This document shows, piece by piece, positions 10,978 through 21,719 of a stretch of DNA of 64,000 nucleotides. The notes below the pieces were generated by a model, which saw nothing but the letters and a program-made list of their open reading frames with translations, ran no database searches and had not been told where the DNA came from. Position 1 is the stretch's first letter, and each line of letters begins with the position of its first letter. This DNA is from Rhabditophanes sp. KR3021 (Eukaryota > Nematoda > Chromadorea > Rhabditida > Alloionematidae). Made by a program: the position numbers and the translations under genes. The stretch covers positions 1,426,001 through 1,490,000 of the forward strand of contig CAUJLY010000001.1 of assembly GCA_963281155.1 (NCBI GenBank), read 5' to 3'.

Positions 10978-13900
10978 TAAGATTTAAACGTCACTGGAAA
11001 GTCAAAATTGGTGAGGTCCATTAGGCAATAACAAACAAAGCATTTATTTTATAGGAAATATCATAAAAACAAAAGTATCATAATGATTATGTTGCTTAAT
11101 GGTTTTTAGAGTTCTTAAATAGTAGCAAAATCTTGGAAAATACAGTGGGAGGGCAAGGCAGCAATTAAGACATTTTTGGGATGCCTCATTAATCGGAATC
11201 CTTCTTCAATTATCCTTTTTATTTGTAGTTTACTTTTTTTAAACTTGTGCTAATTGAGAGAGTCGTTTTTTGGTAGCCTAAGGAGACGGATAACAAAGCT
11301 AATCAGGGAAATGTCGTCAAAGCTTTGTGCTCATTAACAATTTAGAAATAAAATCTTGGATGTAAAAACGCACCATGAGGTCTTTCACATGAATACAACA
11401 ACTTACTTCTGACTAAAAGTAGTCTTCTTGTCTAAAATTCTTGGAAGTGATTATGTAGTCGAATTAAGATGGCACAAGATTAATAGTTTTGTTTTGCTAA
11501 TTTTGCTGGAATTAAATTAATCGGGGGTGTGCTTTGGAAGGTGCTTGATTACGATTTTTGTCGAAATACTAAAATTGTGACTCAAAAGAATATCCCATCA
11601 AAAAGTGATGTCAAGAGTGTTTTTTAATTTCAAATGTTAATGACAAATCAAGCCATTTATATTTATTTATCTATAAATGTTAATGATTATGATAAATTGA
11701 CGTAATCAAAAGTTCATCAAAATGGCAAGGATAAGTCAAGTTTAAATAGTCACTTATATTGTGGTAGGTTAATTAGATTTGGTCTAAATAAAGCTAACTA
11801 ATGTAGAATTTAGGGTGAAAATATTATTAAAGGCTTTCTTTATAGAGATAATACGTCCTTAAAATTGCTTAACAAACATATATTAAAAGACACTTTGGAT
11901 GATGCTTTGACACATTAATCATAAGATCCTACAACTACGCAAAGACAATAAAGTTTATGACTTTACTCATTTAGTTATGTCCCGCAATATTTTAATTACT
12001 TGTGGTGGATATGAATCATTCGACACATGACTGTGGCGAAAGTATTATAGCATGTCTATTATGTAGTGCATTTTCATTATCTTGAGCCAACAAAAAAAAT
12101 TTAATTAAGCTTTAACAATTTACTTTTGGTAATGTGATAAAGATGTTTATTAAATTGTGAAGGGAGCATTTTTATTTACAAATAAACAGGAAGTTTAAAT
12201 TTTTGTGGTAAATATTGTTTGGAAATTTTTTATGCATTTTATGAATATTTTGTAAGGAAGTACAATTTTGGGTTAAGTTTGAAGATCATATAACAAAATA
12301 AATTCATGTTTATGGTGAAAGAATCATTTTCTGGCAAATCGAATTTATCTAAAAATTATAAATTGGATTAATCCATATAACGTGATTACGCATAATATCC
12401 ATTGGCCGGAAGTGGGATTTGTAGGGTGTTCGCGTGTACATTCTACGTACTTAACCTATTATCTTTGGAATGTAATCAGTTGTCAGAATGTTTTTGTCTT
12501 AATCAAATGCCACAAAAATTGTGACGCTTTGTACTTATTTCTGAATAATAAATTTAAATTGGCTAAAAAAATGAACTTTCTGGTATCTGACGGAAATTAT
12601 TATTTTTTGAACTGTGTCAAAATAAAGAAAGGTGACTTTTGAAGATTATTTGGAATTTGTCATAAATTATTAAGTTTTTTGTAAATTAATTCAAATTAAA
12701 TGGATGACAAATTTGGGTAATTTATGGATACTTTTTGTCCCTTGATACAGACAAAATAATGATAAATTGTCTTGAAGTCGGTGTCGTCTGGTCGTGATTC
12801 TTTTATCAATTTTAAACAATTCTTCAAATTACAATACATATTTCTTACTTGAAAAATTGATAAAAACAAAATACATTTTTGTTAAACAATAAACGTCACT
12901 AATATAATATCTTTTTCTTAAGATTTATCAAAACCTATTAAACAAGCAAGGGAAAACAAAAAACTTAATGTCCCATAAAATATGAAACATTAAAAAATAG
13001 TAGGGTTATTTTGGCTAAAATGATTATTGTTATTACCCTTCATTTGCAAGATTATTCTTATCAAAATCATGTGGTTTCTGTTAAGTCTCATTAAATAATG
13101 TAATGTGCCATCATCTGAACAGAAAAAACATGACTTTTAGGAAAAAGCTTCTTGATTATGGTAATTTGATTTTTAACAAGTCTGATATTTATGATGAGGA
13201 ATAATTAAATGAGAAAGTAGTTGATAAGGAAGTCTAAGTCCTTGTTTAAATGATTAAATTGAGAATATTTTTCAATAAGTTTTAATAAATGGGACAAATT
13301 TAGTATTATTTATCTGTAAAGGATATTTAATAATCTTAATAACAAAACACGTTAACTATAAATAACGGTGGTAGTTTAATCACGAAATTAGAAACCGTAC
13401 TGCCAATGAATATGATATTATCATCCTCCGAATTTGTATTATCTATCCAATTTCCATCAAAAATATTTACAATTCAAAATTGGCAAAATATTAACCTTTG
13501 CCAATCAAAACAAAAAATGTCTGGAAAGTTAAAATTAAAGTCAAGCAGGGACAGTTAATGTCTGAAAATTATTCAAATTTGTAATTGATGAGATGCTTCA
13601 AGTACAGGGGAAGTAAAGACGCTATGCAGGGATAAGCATTGGGTGATGATATGGCCTATATGTTTTCCGAATGATATGTCGAGAGGTTAAGAATGTTTTG
13701 GTTAAATATAGATAGATTAAAATTCATAGCCATAGTGACATTTTCATTTTTTAAAAGTTTTGCTAAAAGCTTGTATACATTTGCGGAATGAACTTGATTA
13801 ATCAAAGACAAATTCGGTTGTACTTTGCCAGTAAACATGCACATCAATTATTACTTTGGGTGAGTGGATAAATTTTATGTTATCAACTGCCCTCCAATTC

Positions 13901-14506
13901 CCAAATTATGACAGGTTTGAAAGAAAATGTTTCAAAAAGACGTGTGGGACACACATATTTTTTTGCCTTCAATTGGTTTGTTAGCAATTTCCTTTCAAAT
14001 TCGTACACCCACCATAATGTACATATTTAATTTGTTCATTTTATATAATTGGTGAAAAAAGTAAAAGAATAAGTTCGTGAAAAGGTTTTTGGATGTTTAA
14101 ATTCATTAAATTTGTTTTGTAATCAATGAAATATGAATTAAGTATTACAGCAAAATAATTAAAAAATGACTGAATTCGTAATTTTCACACTTAAAGATAA
14201 TAGGTCCAAATCGCAATTAACTCTAAAGTACTATTTTATTTAAAAGTAAATTGTTTATTAGTTTCAAGTATATTGTGTTTGTTTCAAAAAAAGCCCGCAA
14301 CCCATTAACCATAATCTACGAATCAGTTATTTCAAAAAGTAATAGTTTTTGAGTTGTTAATAACATATTTGAAAGCTTGTTATATTGGTCACCAAAAAAG
14401 TAAAATTATTTGAGTCTAAACTACAAATAAATATCAATTGAAGTGTTGCAAATTTGATTTAAAAGTTGTTTTCAATAAGAATATTTATTTTTCATAGGTA
14501 TTTGAA
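10978..14506. other. Long AT-rich intergenic region
   Basis: About 3.5 kb without a supported gene on either strand. Short open frames (for example 12382-12642 plus and 13656-13847 minus) lack ATG starts or coding character. Neural regulatory DNA for pdf-2 may lie here, but no specific site was recognised. Confidence 0.5.
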
Positions 14507-14625
14507 TTGTTTGATAAAGTTTTTGTGTTTTAGAATTGTTTCAATGAAATTTCTGCGCTTTAAAATTGTTTCAGAGAACTTTTTAGTGCTGTATATTGTT
14601 TCACAGAAAGGTTTTGTGTTTGCAG
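14507..14625. repeat. Four tandem copies of a 30-nt degenerate unit
   Basis: Units begin TTGTTT at 14507, 14536, 14566 and 14596 (29-30 nt period), each followed by a GAAA/GAAC and a T-rich tail. The period is a multiple of three, so it produces artefactual repeat-containing open frames on both strands; I do not call these genes. Confidence 0.6.
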
Positions 14626-15315
14626 CGGTATTTGAAGTTTTGGATTTTGCGAGAAATTTTTTGTGTATAAACGGAGCTAAAGTAAAAAACAAGCAAAGCA
14701 GTAATCTTCACTGACCACATACTTTATTAACTAATACACTTTAGCATAAATTGAATATATTATAAATTAAAAAATGTCTCCAAAGTGTTTCATGAAAGCA
14801 ACTCTTTGATAATTTTTTAATCATAAAGAATCACTAGTACTAAGACAAACAAAAAATTACCTATTTCCAATTGCGTTGATAATCTCCGAAATATTTGTTT
14901 AATCTATGATAGAAGGTGTTAGTAGTTTGTTTGCGGTTAAGAGATCAAAAACTTGTCCCAACTTTTGCAAGATCCCCTATTGCTAGTACGAAAAAGTGTA
15001 GGACACACTAAACAAGTTTCAAGTTATGAGGAAGTTTTTACCTTTTTTTATATTCATACAACCGGTTGTTCTATAAATGTTTCAAGAATAGTTGTTACGC
15101 TAAAAAATCAACACCTAAAGAAATAGCCTTTGCAGTTGTGTGGACCTCGTAATCAGGAATTATTTGTGTGTGCATATTTCTTTTACCCTAAATACATACA
15201 ATCACAGAGATTAATCAAAAAAGGTGGAGTAGGATTGAGAGTATTTAAGGAATCTCTTTTGGAAGGTAATAGTATAAGTTTTCTGCTTACATCTTCTACA
15301 ACAATTACAAACAAT
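14626..15315. other. Upstream region of the Pro/Ala-repeat gene
   Basis: No gene is seen. A GTATTTAAG TATA-like element sits at about 15240, some 75 nt before the ATG at 15316. Confidence 0.4.
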
Positions 15316-15903
15316 ATGGCTGTTCTTGCTAAATCTACTGTTGCGTATGTTTAATTATTTTAGTATTTTTTAAATCGAATTTAGTTCCTCAATCCTCGCC
15401 GTTCTCATGGTTGCTTCATGCCAAGCCCAATTGGTTATGAATCCAGCTTATGGGTACTTCGGCAGCAGATATTTGATGCCCAGAAATCTCGTCCAGGTTG
15501 GACTAGCTGCTCCAATGATGGCACCAAGAGTTCTAGCACCAGCTCCATTGTTGGCTCCTGCTCCTCTTTGGCTCCTAGAGTCTTTGCTCCACCTGCCTTT
15601 GCACCTGCTTTCGCCCCAGCTCCAGTACCTGCTTTTGCTCCAGTCCCAGTACCAGCTTTCGCACCAGCTCCAATTCCAGCTTTCGCACCAGCCCCAATTC
15701 CAGCTTTCGCACCAGTACCAGCTCCAGTCTCAGCCTTTGCTCCAGTCCCAGTCCCAGCCTTTGCCCCTGCCCCAGTCCCCGCTTTTGCAGCTGCCCCAGC
15801 TTTCATTAGAAGCCCAGCATACGTTCCAGCCTACTCTCCATTCGCTGCCTCAGCCGTTTACTTCGGAGGAAACAAAGCCAAAGCTTCACCAAAGAAATTG
15901 TAA
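15316..15903 (+). pseudogene. Secreted Pro/Ala-repeat (cuticle-like) protein with one frameshift
   Basis: Exon 1 is 15316-15344 and exon 2 starts at 15385 after a 40-nt intron (GTATGTTT...TTTAG). The product begins MAVLAKSTVA + SSILAVLMVASCQAQ, a good signal peptide. About 45 residues later it enters repeats of the type PAFAPAPIPAFAPVP with spaced Phe, a low-complexity pattern of structural extracellular or cuticle-like proteins. The reading frame changes once, near 15566-15570 (CTCTTTG). Before this point the signal-peptide frame reads APAPLLAPAPL; after it the A-P-F repeats and the C terminus (VYFGGNKAKASPKKL) continue in another frame. One missing base in the T run would explain it. Either a sequencing/assembly indel or a young inactivating mutation is possible. 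Confidence 0.7.
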
Positions 15904-17118
15904 ATTCCATCAGCATTTCTAAAATTTGTTTTAACAAGTTTGTATGTTTATAATGCCGAAAGTTTAAATGTATGTATCATATGATGTTTTTACGATTAAA
16001 TAAAATTTATTCATTATTTTGTTATATTATTCAAATCACAGTTATTTATTTACTTACATTTGATTGTTTCTATTGTATCCAGGTGTTTGAATATCTATTT
16101 ATTTACTTTCAAAAACAATCATGACTAATAAAAAGTCTATTGTATTTGTTGAATTCGGGAAGTAAATAAAAATGTTATTTGACCATTTCTTAGAAGTAAG
16201 AAAAGAAACTAATATTTGTTGGAGATTTTCAATGCGTTGTTTTATCTTTTTTATAGCGTCTTAAGCCTCGGAAAATAATAATTGGGAAGAATATATCACA
16301 CAACATGTACTCTCTAAAAATAAACATAAGATTTACCGAGTAATTAGTTTATCCTTGTCAACTGCATGCTATATTCATTTATTCTAGCCGATTTTTCATC
16401 TTAGTTATGTTCAAGCTAAAGTTATTAAAATTAATCAATGACAAATAAGCACAAACTGAAGTACTAATTTGGTTTCATATTCATTGAAAAGTCCAAAATT
16501 GAAATACAACATTTCTATGAATATTACGAATAGTTATGTGAGATCCAATCAAGTTCATGTTGTTGGAAAATGAGATAATATGTAGTTTGGAATTTGTTGT
16601 GATTTCTACATCAAATGTTTGAATAACGTTAATTTTTTTAATGAGATTAATTTACATATATGAAACTAGATGTGTAAATTGAAAAAGTCGTTTAGTTTGA
16701 TTTTTGATGAAATGAAAGTAATTTATAATTTTAAAAATGTGAACTTTGCTGCAATAAGTATTATAACACAATTTGAAACATTTATATACAATTGCTTTCA
16801 ATTTAAATCGTGGGTCAAACTGCAAATAAAAGTAATGTACTTCATAAAATAAGAAAGAAATCAAGAATATTTCTGTTTCTCTTATGATGGCTAATGATAC
16901 CCGTTAAATGGTTTGTTTATGTGACATATATTTAAAAAGATGTATGAGTACACATTTTATTAAATTCATATGCATTAAATGTAATTAAACCAAACGAATT
17001 GGGCTTCTAATATAATTAAAAATAAACAAATAATTTATATTATTATTTAAAAAAATCATTTTTGTATCTTCAACATGCATGCATTTGAAGAGCATTTGTC
17101 TCAATATCGTTTGTTTTA
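15904..17118. other. Intergenic
   Basis: AT-rich, with polyadenylation-like AATAAA just after the repeat-protein gene (about 15998). No further gene is supported; overlapping 60-70 codon frames at 16650-16860 on both strands look random. Confidence 0.5.
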
Positions 17119-17540
17119 AATAAGGCTCTGGGTAGTACAAAGACATGAGAACATGAATAACATATAATAATAAAACGGATGAGGTAGGACCTCGAAAAAT
17201 GGTTATTGTACATTTTTATTTTTTCTGCTTTTTCACTTTACTCGCATTCAGGAACGGTTCTCTCGATTCTCCATGTTGGAAATACAGCTATAAGTAGTTT
17301 AAATGTAGAAGAAGAACAACAGTGATTTATAAAAAGAATATGAGGTATGACTTTGAAAATGATTGTTACAAATTTCATAATTTTGTTGTATATTTAACAT
17401 TCTTGGATTTGGGGGTCGTTATCTTAATACCCTGACTCTTGAATAAGGCTATAGGTAGTTTGAATGTAGAGGAGCATAAGTAACAAAGATTTATAAAAAA
17501 TGATTGGTACGAATTTTGTGGTGAATAGGCAGTCCTCAAA
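17119..17540. repeat. Three diverged tandem copies of a ~162-nt noncoding unit
   Basis: The landmark AATAAGGCTCTGGGTAGT / AATACAGCTATAAGTAGT / AATAAGGCTATAGGTAGT recurs at about 17119, 17280 and 17442. Each copy is followed by related sequence (a TGAATGTAGARGA-type stretch, TTTATAAAAA, then ATGGTTATTGTAC / ATGATTGTTAC / ATGATTGGTAC). The copies carry many substitutions and no open frame. Confidence 0.6.
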
Positions 17541-17659
17541 ATAACAATAAATGGTTAGTTCAAATATTCATTTATTCTGATTTCATAATTTTAGCTTTGT
17601 CCGTTTATTATGATGGAATTAATTTCAACAACCGTTTAAATATTAAAATTAATTTTTAC

Positions 17660-18660
17660 TCAATTCCATTGCTGAGCTAAAGCTTCAAAATAAAATTGTG
17701 TTTCATTTGCCACAACAATCTCTTTTTTTAATGGAATTATTATTTTTGGTTTCATGATGAAATTTTTAATATACTCAAAATTAATTATCAAGTTCACTGA
17801 AACAAATATAGTTGTATTAACAACTATTCTAAAATCCAAAATTATTGAAAGATCTCCATACAAATTATCAAATGTTGAACTAAGATAAAATATTACAGCA
17901 GGTAGCATTTGAATAAATACAGAAACATAAAAGTATGCTATTAGTGTTTTGGCATTTTTCAGATTTTGTTTCAGTTCATATCTGAAATGTAAGTACTTAA
18001 TTTGTTAATTTTAAATTACCTGTAATTAAGAGATGTTTTCAAAATAATTTCTTTTTCATAATGCTTCAAATGTTTGCGATAAAATATAGTATAAGTGATT
18101 GTAAACAATACTGTTATAGCAAAAAAGAAAATACAAACTACAGATCCATGAATCCAATCTGTAATATCAACTTATAAATATTTGTTCGTTTTAAACTTAC
18201 AATAAAAGCAATTAAATAATATAAATGTCGTTCCAATAAACCCAAAAACATCACCAAGAATTAATAATTTTGAAAATGGCATTTTGTGATAACACTTGAT
18301 AAACATAAATGCTACACATTTTTCAAATGCAAGTGTATACAATTTATGGTTAAATACACAATCACATCCAATTATCAGAATATTTACATTTGTAAACTCC
18401 AGTTTGGGTTGATTAATAGATATTGCATAAATTAATTGATAAATATAAGCAATATTATTAATAAGAAAAACAACGACTATGCTTTCAAGAATGTATACAA
18501 AGTTTGGATGTAACAATGAATTTTTGAAGGTAATATATCCCACTAGAATTAAGGAAATAGATAAAATAATTGATACTGATAACAATACAGTAATTACACA
18601 ATAGTTATTTTGATAATAGTTAGCATAATAAAACTCTTGGTCATTTTCATTTGATGACAT
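17660..18660 (-). CDS. Seven-transmembrane chemoreceptor, Srab/Sra-like
   Basis: Three exons (18660-18201, 18158-18020, 17981-17660) separated by roughly 40-nt introns sum to 921 nt, giving 306 residues. Hydrophobic helices: VITVLLSVSIILSISLILVG, FVYILESIVVVFLINNIAYI, YTLAFEKCVAFMFIK, GDVFGFIGTTFILFNCFY, VVCIFFFAITVLFTITY, LIAYFYVSVFIQMLPAVIFY and a seventh ending FVSVNLIINF. The junction LNYRYELKQNLKNAK before TM6 is the hallmark third-loop motif of nematode Sra/Srab receptors. Such receptors act in cilia of chemosensory neurons with G proteins. The start ATG at 18660 is preferred to the TTG-initiated longer frame. The exact subfamily assignment is from memory. Confidence 0.78.
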
Positions 18661-19538
18661 GATTGATAAGAATTGTAACAATTTAGATTTAATAATACTT
18701 TCGCACAGATTTCAAATCGTAATAGTTATGTTTTGTGTGAAATACAAAGCTTCTAAATCAACATGTTTATTTTACGTAATTTGTTTTGTGCTCACATCAT
18801 TGATTTGTCATAGTTGATAGATTCTTAGTATTCGCTGCTCATTGGTATGTAATTTAACCTGATTAAATAATTACAGTAATTCTTCAAACAATGCTTAATT
18901 CAATTATTATACAAAACAGTTATTGAAATATTCACAATATCTGGAAGTAAATAGGATATTATTCTAATTAATTTAATAACATCATCAAAACATTTGAATT
19001 ATAATATTTTGTTTGTTTTAAATTTAATTTTTAGAGATGCTAAGGACATTGTATAAATATTTTTGAGTAACAACATCTTATTGAGATATAATACTGCACT
19101 CAGATTTTTGATCGAAAATTTTTCATACTTTAATAGAAGAATATTCTTTTTTTACCTAATTAAGCCACATTTCACATTGAATGAAATATTTTGACGAGTA
19201 TAAAAGTTACAAGTCGTTTTATACTTATACATGCAAAATGAAAACAACATTTCATAAAAGTAGCTTGTGAGTATGACACTATATATAATGAGTAATCACA
19301 TATAAATCTGCGTACAATAATATTAATAGACAATATTCAACTGTAACTCTATTTTAAAACAATTGTATTAAATAAATTTTGTTTTTGACACGTTATTCAA
19401 AATGTCTTCATATATTTAGATGGTTTAAATGCCATTTACAAGTGCATTTAAGTTCTAATTTACTGACTATGCATAATATTTATTTTTACATTTATTTAAT
19501 TTAAGGATGTCATATAGTTTGGTTGAAACAGATATGGT
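18661..19538. other. Intergenic between receptor genes
   Basis: No gene is seen; very AT-rich. It would contain the promoter of the 18660 receptor, but no TATA box at the usual 30-50 nt distance was found. Confidence 0.45.
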
Positions 19539-19933
19539 TTACGATTTTGAACAGCAAAATATATTTTTAAATCTTTTAAATCTTGCCTTTAACACTTTTC
19601 TACATTTAGTAATCATGATAAGAAAGGCCAGACTGTTTAAAATCGGAGTAACTGTTGCAGAAATGAATGCCCATGTACCAACAATTCTAAGTTCATATTT
19701 TAATGCAATTGTTATTATAAAAATTCCTATTGGTGTAAAGGTGAAAATGATCTAAAAGAAATTGTGAAAATATATGTACATATCGTTATAATCTACTGGA
19801 GCTACCGATTGAAAGCACAAAATGCGAAAAAATTCACCGTTTAAACGTCTTGTCATTACACTCATTGTTTTAGAATTTTGTTGCATAAAAATGTAATATT
19901 TTTGCAAAATTATGAAGATAATTATAAAATTAA
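19539..19933 (-). pseudogene. C-terminal fragment of another nematode chemoreceptor
   Basis: Two exon-like pieces, 19933-19797 and 19751-19539, join across a 45-nt intron (GTAGAT...TTTTAG). They encode a helix (NFIIIFIILQKYYIF), the cytoplasmic-loop motif SKTMSVMTRRLNGEFFRILC, then QSVAP/IIFTFTPIGIFIITIA, WAFISATVTPILNSLAFLIM and a basic C tail ending FCCSKS. This is the TM5-TM7 end of an Srd/Sri/Str-type receptor. An acceptor (TACATTACAG) precedes 19933, but no TM1-TM4 exons are found up to 20317. The gene is therefore truncated or its 5' exons are unrecognisable. Confidence 0.6.
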
Positions 19934-20317
19934 CTGTAATGTACAAAAAATAGTGTCAAAATTCAATTTTAACCTTATCAATTACTCCTATAGTTATCTA
20001 TTATAAAAAATAGTTGCGTATAATTCAGTTTAAAAGTTGTGACAAAGTATTTAGCTAAAAATATTGTACTCCAATGAGAGTAAATTAGCTTTCAACTTTT
20101 GTGAACATTCATTAGGAAGTTCTTATTTAGTTTTAGACTTTGCTTTAGATGTTTTTTAGATTTTACTTCATTTAACAAATCTTTAATATAAATAAAGCAA
20201 TCTTCATTGAAGTAAATCAAGTAAAAGAATAGAATGTAATGTTTATTTTAACCACGAGGAAATAATATTCTGTGATTAAAAACATACAATATATAAATAC
20301 GGAATCTCATATAATAA
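19934..20317. other. Intergenic
   Basis: This is where 5' exons of the receptor fragment should be; none with membrane-spanning coding character is seen. Confidence 0.4.
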
Positions 20318-20870
20318 TTAATAACCAATTTCCACAATACCATCATCATTGGTATCTATTTTTTGACATAAATTAGGAACTAATTCACACATTTCTTTAC
20401 ATTTTTCCTCGCTCATCTCTCTCAAATCTTTCAGCTTTTCTAATGTTTTTTAATTTGCTTGGTGGTAGATAGTACAGATGGAGAAACATAGTATTTGATA
20501 GGAAATACCCATTCGTAACTCAATGGACCCTGCACTGATCTTTTTTTCTTTTGGAAGCAGTTTCTCCATTACCTTTATCAAGTATACTTTTAAGACCTAC
20601 ACCAACTTCACCACGATTTTGACTAAGATTGTCTATAACTCCATCGATATTTTGTTTAACTTCGCCAACGACATCAGTAACACCATTAATTAAATCTAGT
20701 AATTGTTGTTGAAGTGATGCTACCATAGTTTCCGTTTGAGCCGGAGTCAGCAGTAAATCTCCTTGAAATAAATTGGGATTTTCCATTGGTAAGTCTCTTA
20801 CTTCATCATCGGCAGTTTGATCTTTGGGTCTGCATTCGGGATCACCTTCCTTGTAGTATGCTGTTCAGAC
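20318..20870 (-). CDS. Unidentified protein with a calcium-loop-like C terminus, partial model
   Basis: An open minus-strand segment from an acceptor-like GAACAG (about 20871) down to 20520 encodes an acidic, Gln-rich polypeptide. It contains LTPAQTETMVASLQQQLLDL, then INGVTDVVGEVKQNIDG, and ends ASKRKKDQCRVH. Further down (about 20460-20318) a second open segment encodes LEKLKDLREMSEEKCKEMC, LVPNLCQKI and DTNDDGIVEIGY, then a stop. The last block looks like an EF-hand loop (D-x-N-D-D-G-x-V/I). The 5' exon with the start codon and the exact splice between the two pieces could not be settled, so the gene may be damaged. Confidence 0.42.
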
Positions 20871-21127
20871 CTATCATTTAATGCTATTGAGTCTACACAC
20901 TTTTAAAAACTAGTATCTTTTACTGCATATGATTGTCCTAAACGTGGTGTGTTAAGAAACGAAGTAAACTTAAAAGCCAATCAACCAAATTATTGAGAAA
21001 TTAAAGGTGTCAAAAGTGTTTTCTTTATCAACAGATGGTCATTATTTTTTGATTGTTTGTTATACTTTTGAAAATTAATATAAAACCGGTATGTTATATG
21101 CTTTATAAATTATTAATGTTCTTTCAG

Positions 21128-21330
21128 AATTATTAGATCTGCTTAAGCAGGAAATTTGTGGACCCAATGGAAAAAGTAAGCCCGTCTCTTTATTGGGTGA
21201 TCAAATTATAGTAAAAAATATTAAGGCCTCAGCTGGACTATTATATCAGATAAAGATTAAACACAAATTAGAAAGACCATTTATTTTTAGGACAGATAGA
21301 AACTATTGCGGGCACAAAAATATAATATAA
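21128..21330 (+). CDS. Putative terminal exon, unknown (cystatin-fold-like look)
   Basis: An acceptor TTCTTTCAG at 21119-21127 is followed in one frame by 67 codons to TAA at 21330. It contains LLDLLKQEICGPNG, QIIVKNIKASAGLLYQIKI and RPFIFRTDRNYCGHK. The strand-like KASAGLLYQIKIK is reminiscent of the central region of cystatin-type folds, but this is only a resemblance. The required phase-1 donor exon upstream was not found. Confidence 0.3.
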
Positions 21331-21360
21331 CTTCTATAAAGAATTAAATTAAATTCTATT

Positions 21361-21536
21361 TTATCTTCTAATTTCAAACTCTGCCTCGATAATACCATAC
21401 TCAAGGTTTCTTTCTTCTGGTTTCTGTGAATATTATAAATTAAATTACTCAGAAAATAAAACTTACCACCTGTCAAATTTGTGTGAACTGAGGTTCCAGA
21501 ACCTTGAGCAGTTTGCAAACGGATTCCGTTGTACAT
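21361..21536 (-). pseudogene. Short fragment related to the N terminus of RSR-2/SRRM2 (Cwc21)
   Basis: The ATG at 21536 begins MYNGIRLQTAQGSGTSVHTN. This is clearly related to the conserved Cwc21 N terminus of SRRM2/RSR-2 (MYNGIGL-T-RGSGTNG-), a spliceosome component. Joining 21536-21467 to 21416-21361 gives only 41 residues ending EERNLEYGIIEAEFEIRR. Invariant positions are changed (the second Gly to Arg, the RGSG Arg to Gln, NG to SV). The real family members run to hundreds of residues with RS repeats. I read this as a truncated relic; a free-standing micropeptide gene is the alternative. Confidence 0.5.
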
Positions 21537-21719
21537 TTTGAGGTAATGAAAAATAAGATAAAGTGAATACAAATGAGCTAAAACAAATTTAACGAGCAAA
21601 ACAATAGTAAGATAACCTTTTCCGAAAGTCGCTGTGCTTAATTTGATCAAGCAAACTTAAATATAAAACAACACTTCATATACCATATTTTAACCATAAT
21701 TTATATAAAAAATAACTAA

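Noticed and set aside
12382..12642. 86-codon plus-strand frame
   Set aside because: It starts at GTG, has no signal, domain or promoter context, and lies in AT-rich intergenic DNA.
14466..14714. Overlapping open frames on both strands with 10-residue repeats
   Set aside because: They arise from the 30-nt tandem repeat (period divisible by three); low-complexity, no promoter or signal.
15435..15806. 123-codon minus-strand frame made of Ala/Gly/Lys repeats
   Set aside because: It is the reverse complement of the Pro/Ala repeats of the plus-strand gene; the codon periodicity of the repeats keeps the opposite frame open.
18661..18681. Longer start for the Srab-like receptor at 18681
   Set aside because: That codon is TTG; the first ATG is at 18660 and gives a normal receptor N terminus.
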